Notes under the pieces: model-generated
What the model saw: the letters and a program-made list of their open reading frames with translations, nothing else
What the model was told of the DNA's origin: nothing
Databases searched by the model: none
In this document: one piece after another, positions 22,107 through 22,389 of the stretch
How positions within the stretch are numbered: the first letter of the stretch is position 1
How the letters are laid out: every line of letters begins with the position of its first letter
Made by a program: the position numbers and the translations under genes
Assembly: GCA_001790315.1 (NCBI GenBank)
Contig: MGCE01000016.1
Location: 1-22,389, forward strand
Source of the DNA: Candidatus Rokubacteria bacterium RIFCSPLOWO2_02_FULL_72_37
Lineage (GTDB): Bacteria; Methylomirabilota; Methylomirabilia; Rokubacteriales; CSP1-6
Reading direction: 5' to 3'
DNA length: 22,389 bases

Positions 22107-22389
22107 GTGACGGGTTTCTGGAAGCTCGCCGACCTGTGCCGTGAGCTCGAGGGCTCGCGCGGCCGGCTCGAGAAGCTGTCCCTGCTCGGCGAGTTCCTCG
22201 CCGCGCTCGCGCCCGACGAGGCGCCGATCGCCGTGGCCTTCCTGACGGGCCGGGCCCTACCAGTTCGTGGAGATGACGGAGCGGCTGCGCGCGCTCGCCA
22301 CGACCGACGACGGGTACACCGTTCGGGTGCGCCCCGAGGTGATGGTGGAGGTCGCGTACAACGAGATCCAGCGGAGCCCGACCTATCCC
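22107..22389 (+). pseudogene. ATP-dependent DNA ligase with internal deletion and frame change (runs off window)
   Basis: From GTG 22107 the first about 50 codons (FWKLADLCRELEG, RLEKLSLLGEFLAAL, IAVAFLTGRAL) match the N-terminal DNA-binding domain of mycobacterial/archaeal-type ATP-dependent ligases. After 22259 this frame turns into Arg/Gly-rich nonsense. From 22261, one frame over, the DNA reads QFVEMTERLRAL, then TVRVRPEVMVEVAYNEIQRSPTYP, which is the C-terminal OB-fold of the same family. The adenylation domain with the KxDG lysine, normally about 350-400 residues, is missing. Either the gene is dead or the assembly collapsed near 22250-22262. Codon use on both sides of the join is normal. 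The rest lies beyond the window. Confidence 0.7.

Overview
The window looks like a very GC-rich (by eye around 70 %) bacterial chromosome segment. Gene types, base composition and the many GTG starts would suit the NC10/Methylomirabilota-Rokubacteria group or a deltaproteobacterium-like lineage. This is an inference from gene content only; no rRNA or marker gene is present. No tRNA, rRNA, CRISPR array, insertion sequence or phage gene was seen. About 21 complete genes, one gene cut by the left edge and one broken gene at the right edge fill almost all of the sequence. The long ORFs opposite the real genes are composition shadows.

Left part (1-4279): the start of a small membrane-anchored zinc-ribbon protein (-) lies divergent from a DUF420 membrane protein and a PhnW-like PLP aminotransferase (+). 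Two strong hairpins separate these from a convergent PhzF-family gene (-). A METTL7-like methyltransferase (+) then converges, with only 4 bp between stops, on a two-gene (-) unit: a zinc-ribbon protein and a DUF6125-like protein. That unit has a candidate sigma-54 promoter.

Centre (4392-11812, - strand): a tightly coupled seven-gene operon. A cysteine-free ArsR-family repressor is followed by a NuoB-like small subunit, HyfB, HyfC, HyfE, HyfF and a fused NuoC/NuoD-like large subunit. The large subunit has no nickel-binding cysteines, so this is an energy-converting-hydrogenase-related (Ehr) complex and not a hydrogenase. Its promoter carries a 7+6+7 inverted repeat between -35 and -10 that is a good candidate ArsR operator. 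The operon starts inside the stop codon of an upstream GT4 glycosyltransferase gene.

Right-centre (12951-18701): an RRM RNA-binding protein (-) diverges from a DedA protein (+). Then comes a (+) run of membrane histidine kinase, sigma-54 NtrC-type regulator, corynebacterial-type glycogen synthase and HAD-IIA phosphatase, each overlapping or nearly touching the next.

Right end (18773-22389): a TatA/B-like protein fused to a Cys-rich Ada-like zinc module ends in a terminator that runs into the lexA promoter. lexA has its own inverted repeat (ACTCAAC-N4-GTTGAGT) between -35 and -10, a candidate lineage-specific SOS box. It is followed by an uncharacterised 59-residue single-TM ORF with a near-perfect ribosome binding site. 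A GAF/HD-GYP cyclic-di-GMP phosphodiesterase (-) converges on it. The last gene is an ATP-dependent DNA ligase whose N-terminal 50 codons are joined out of frame to its C-terminal OB-fold, with the catalytic middle missing. Several genes have a -10-like hexamer ending only 6-9 nt before the start codon, suggesting widespread leaderless transcripts.
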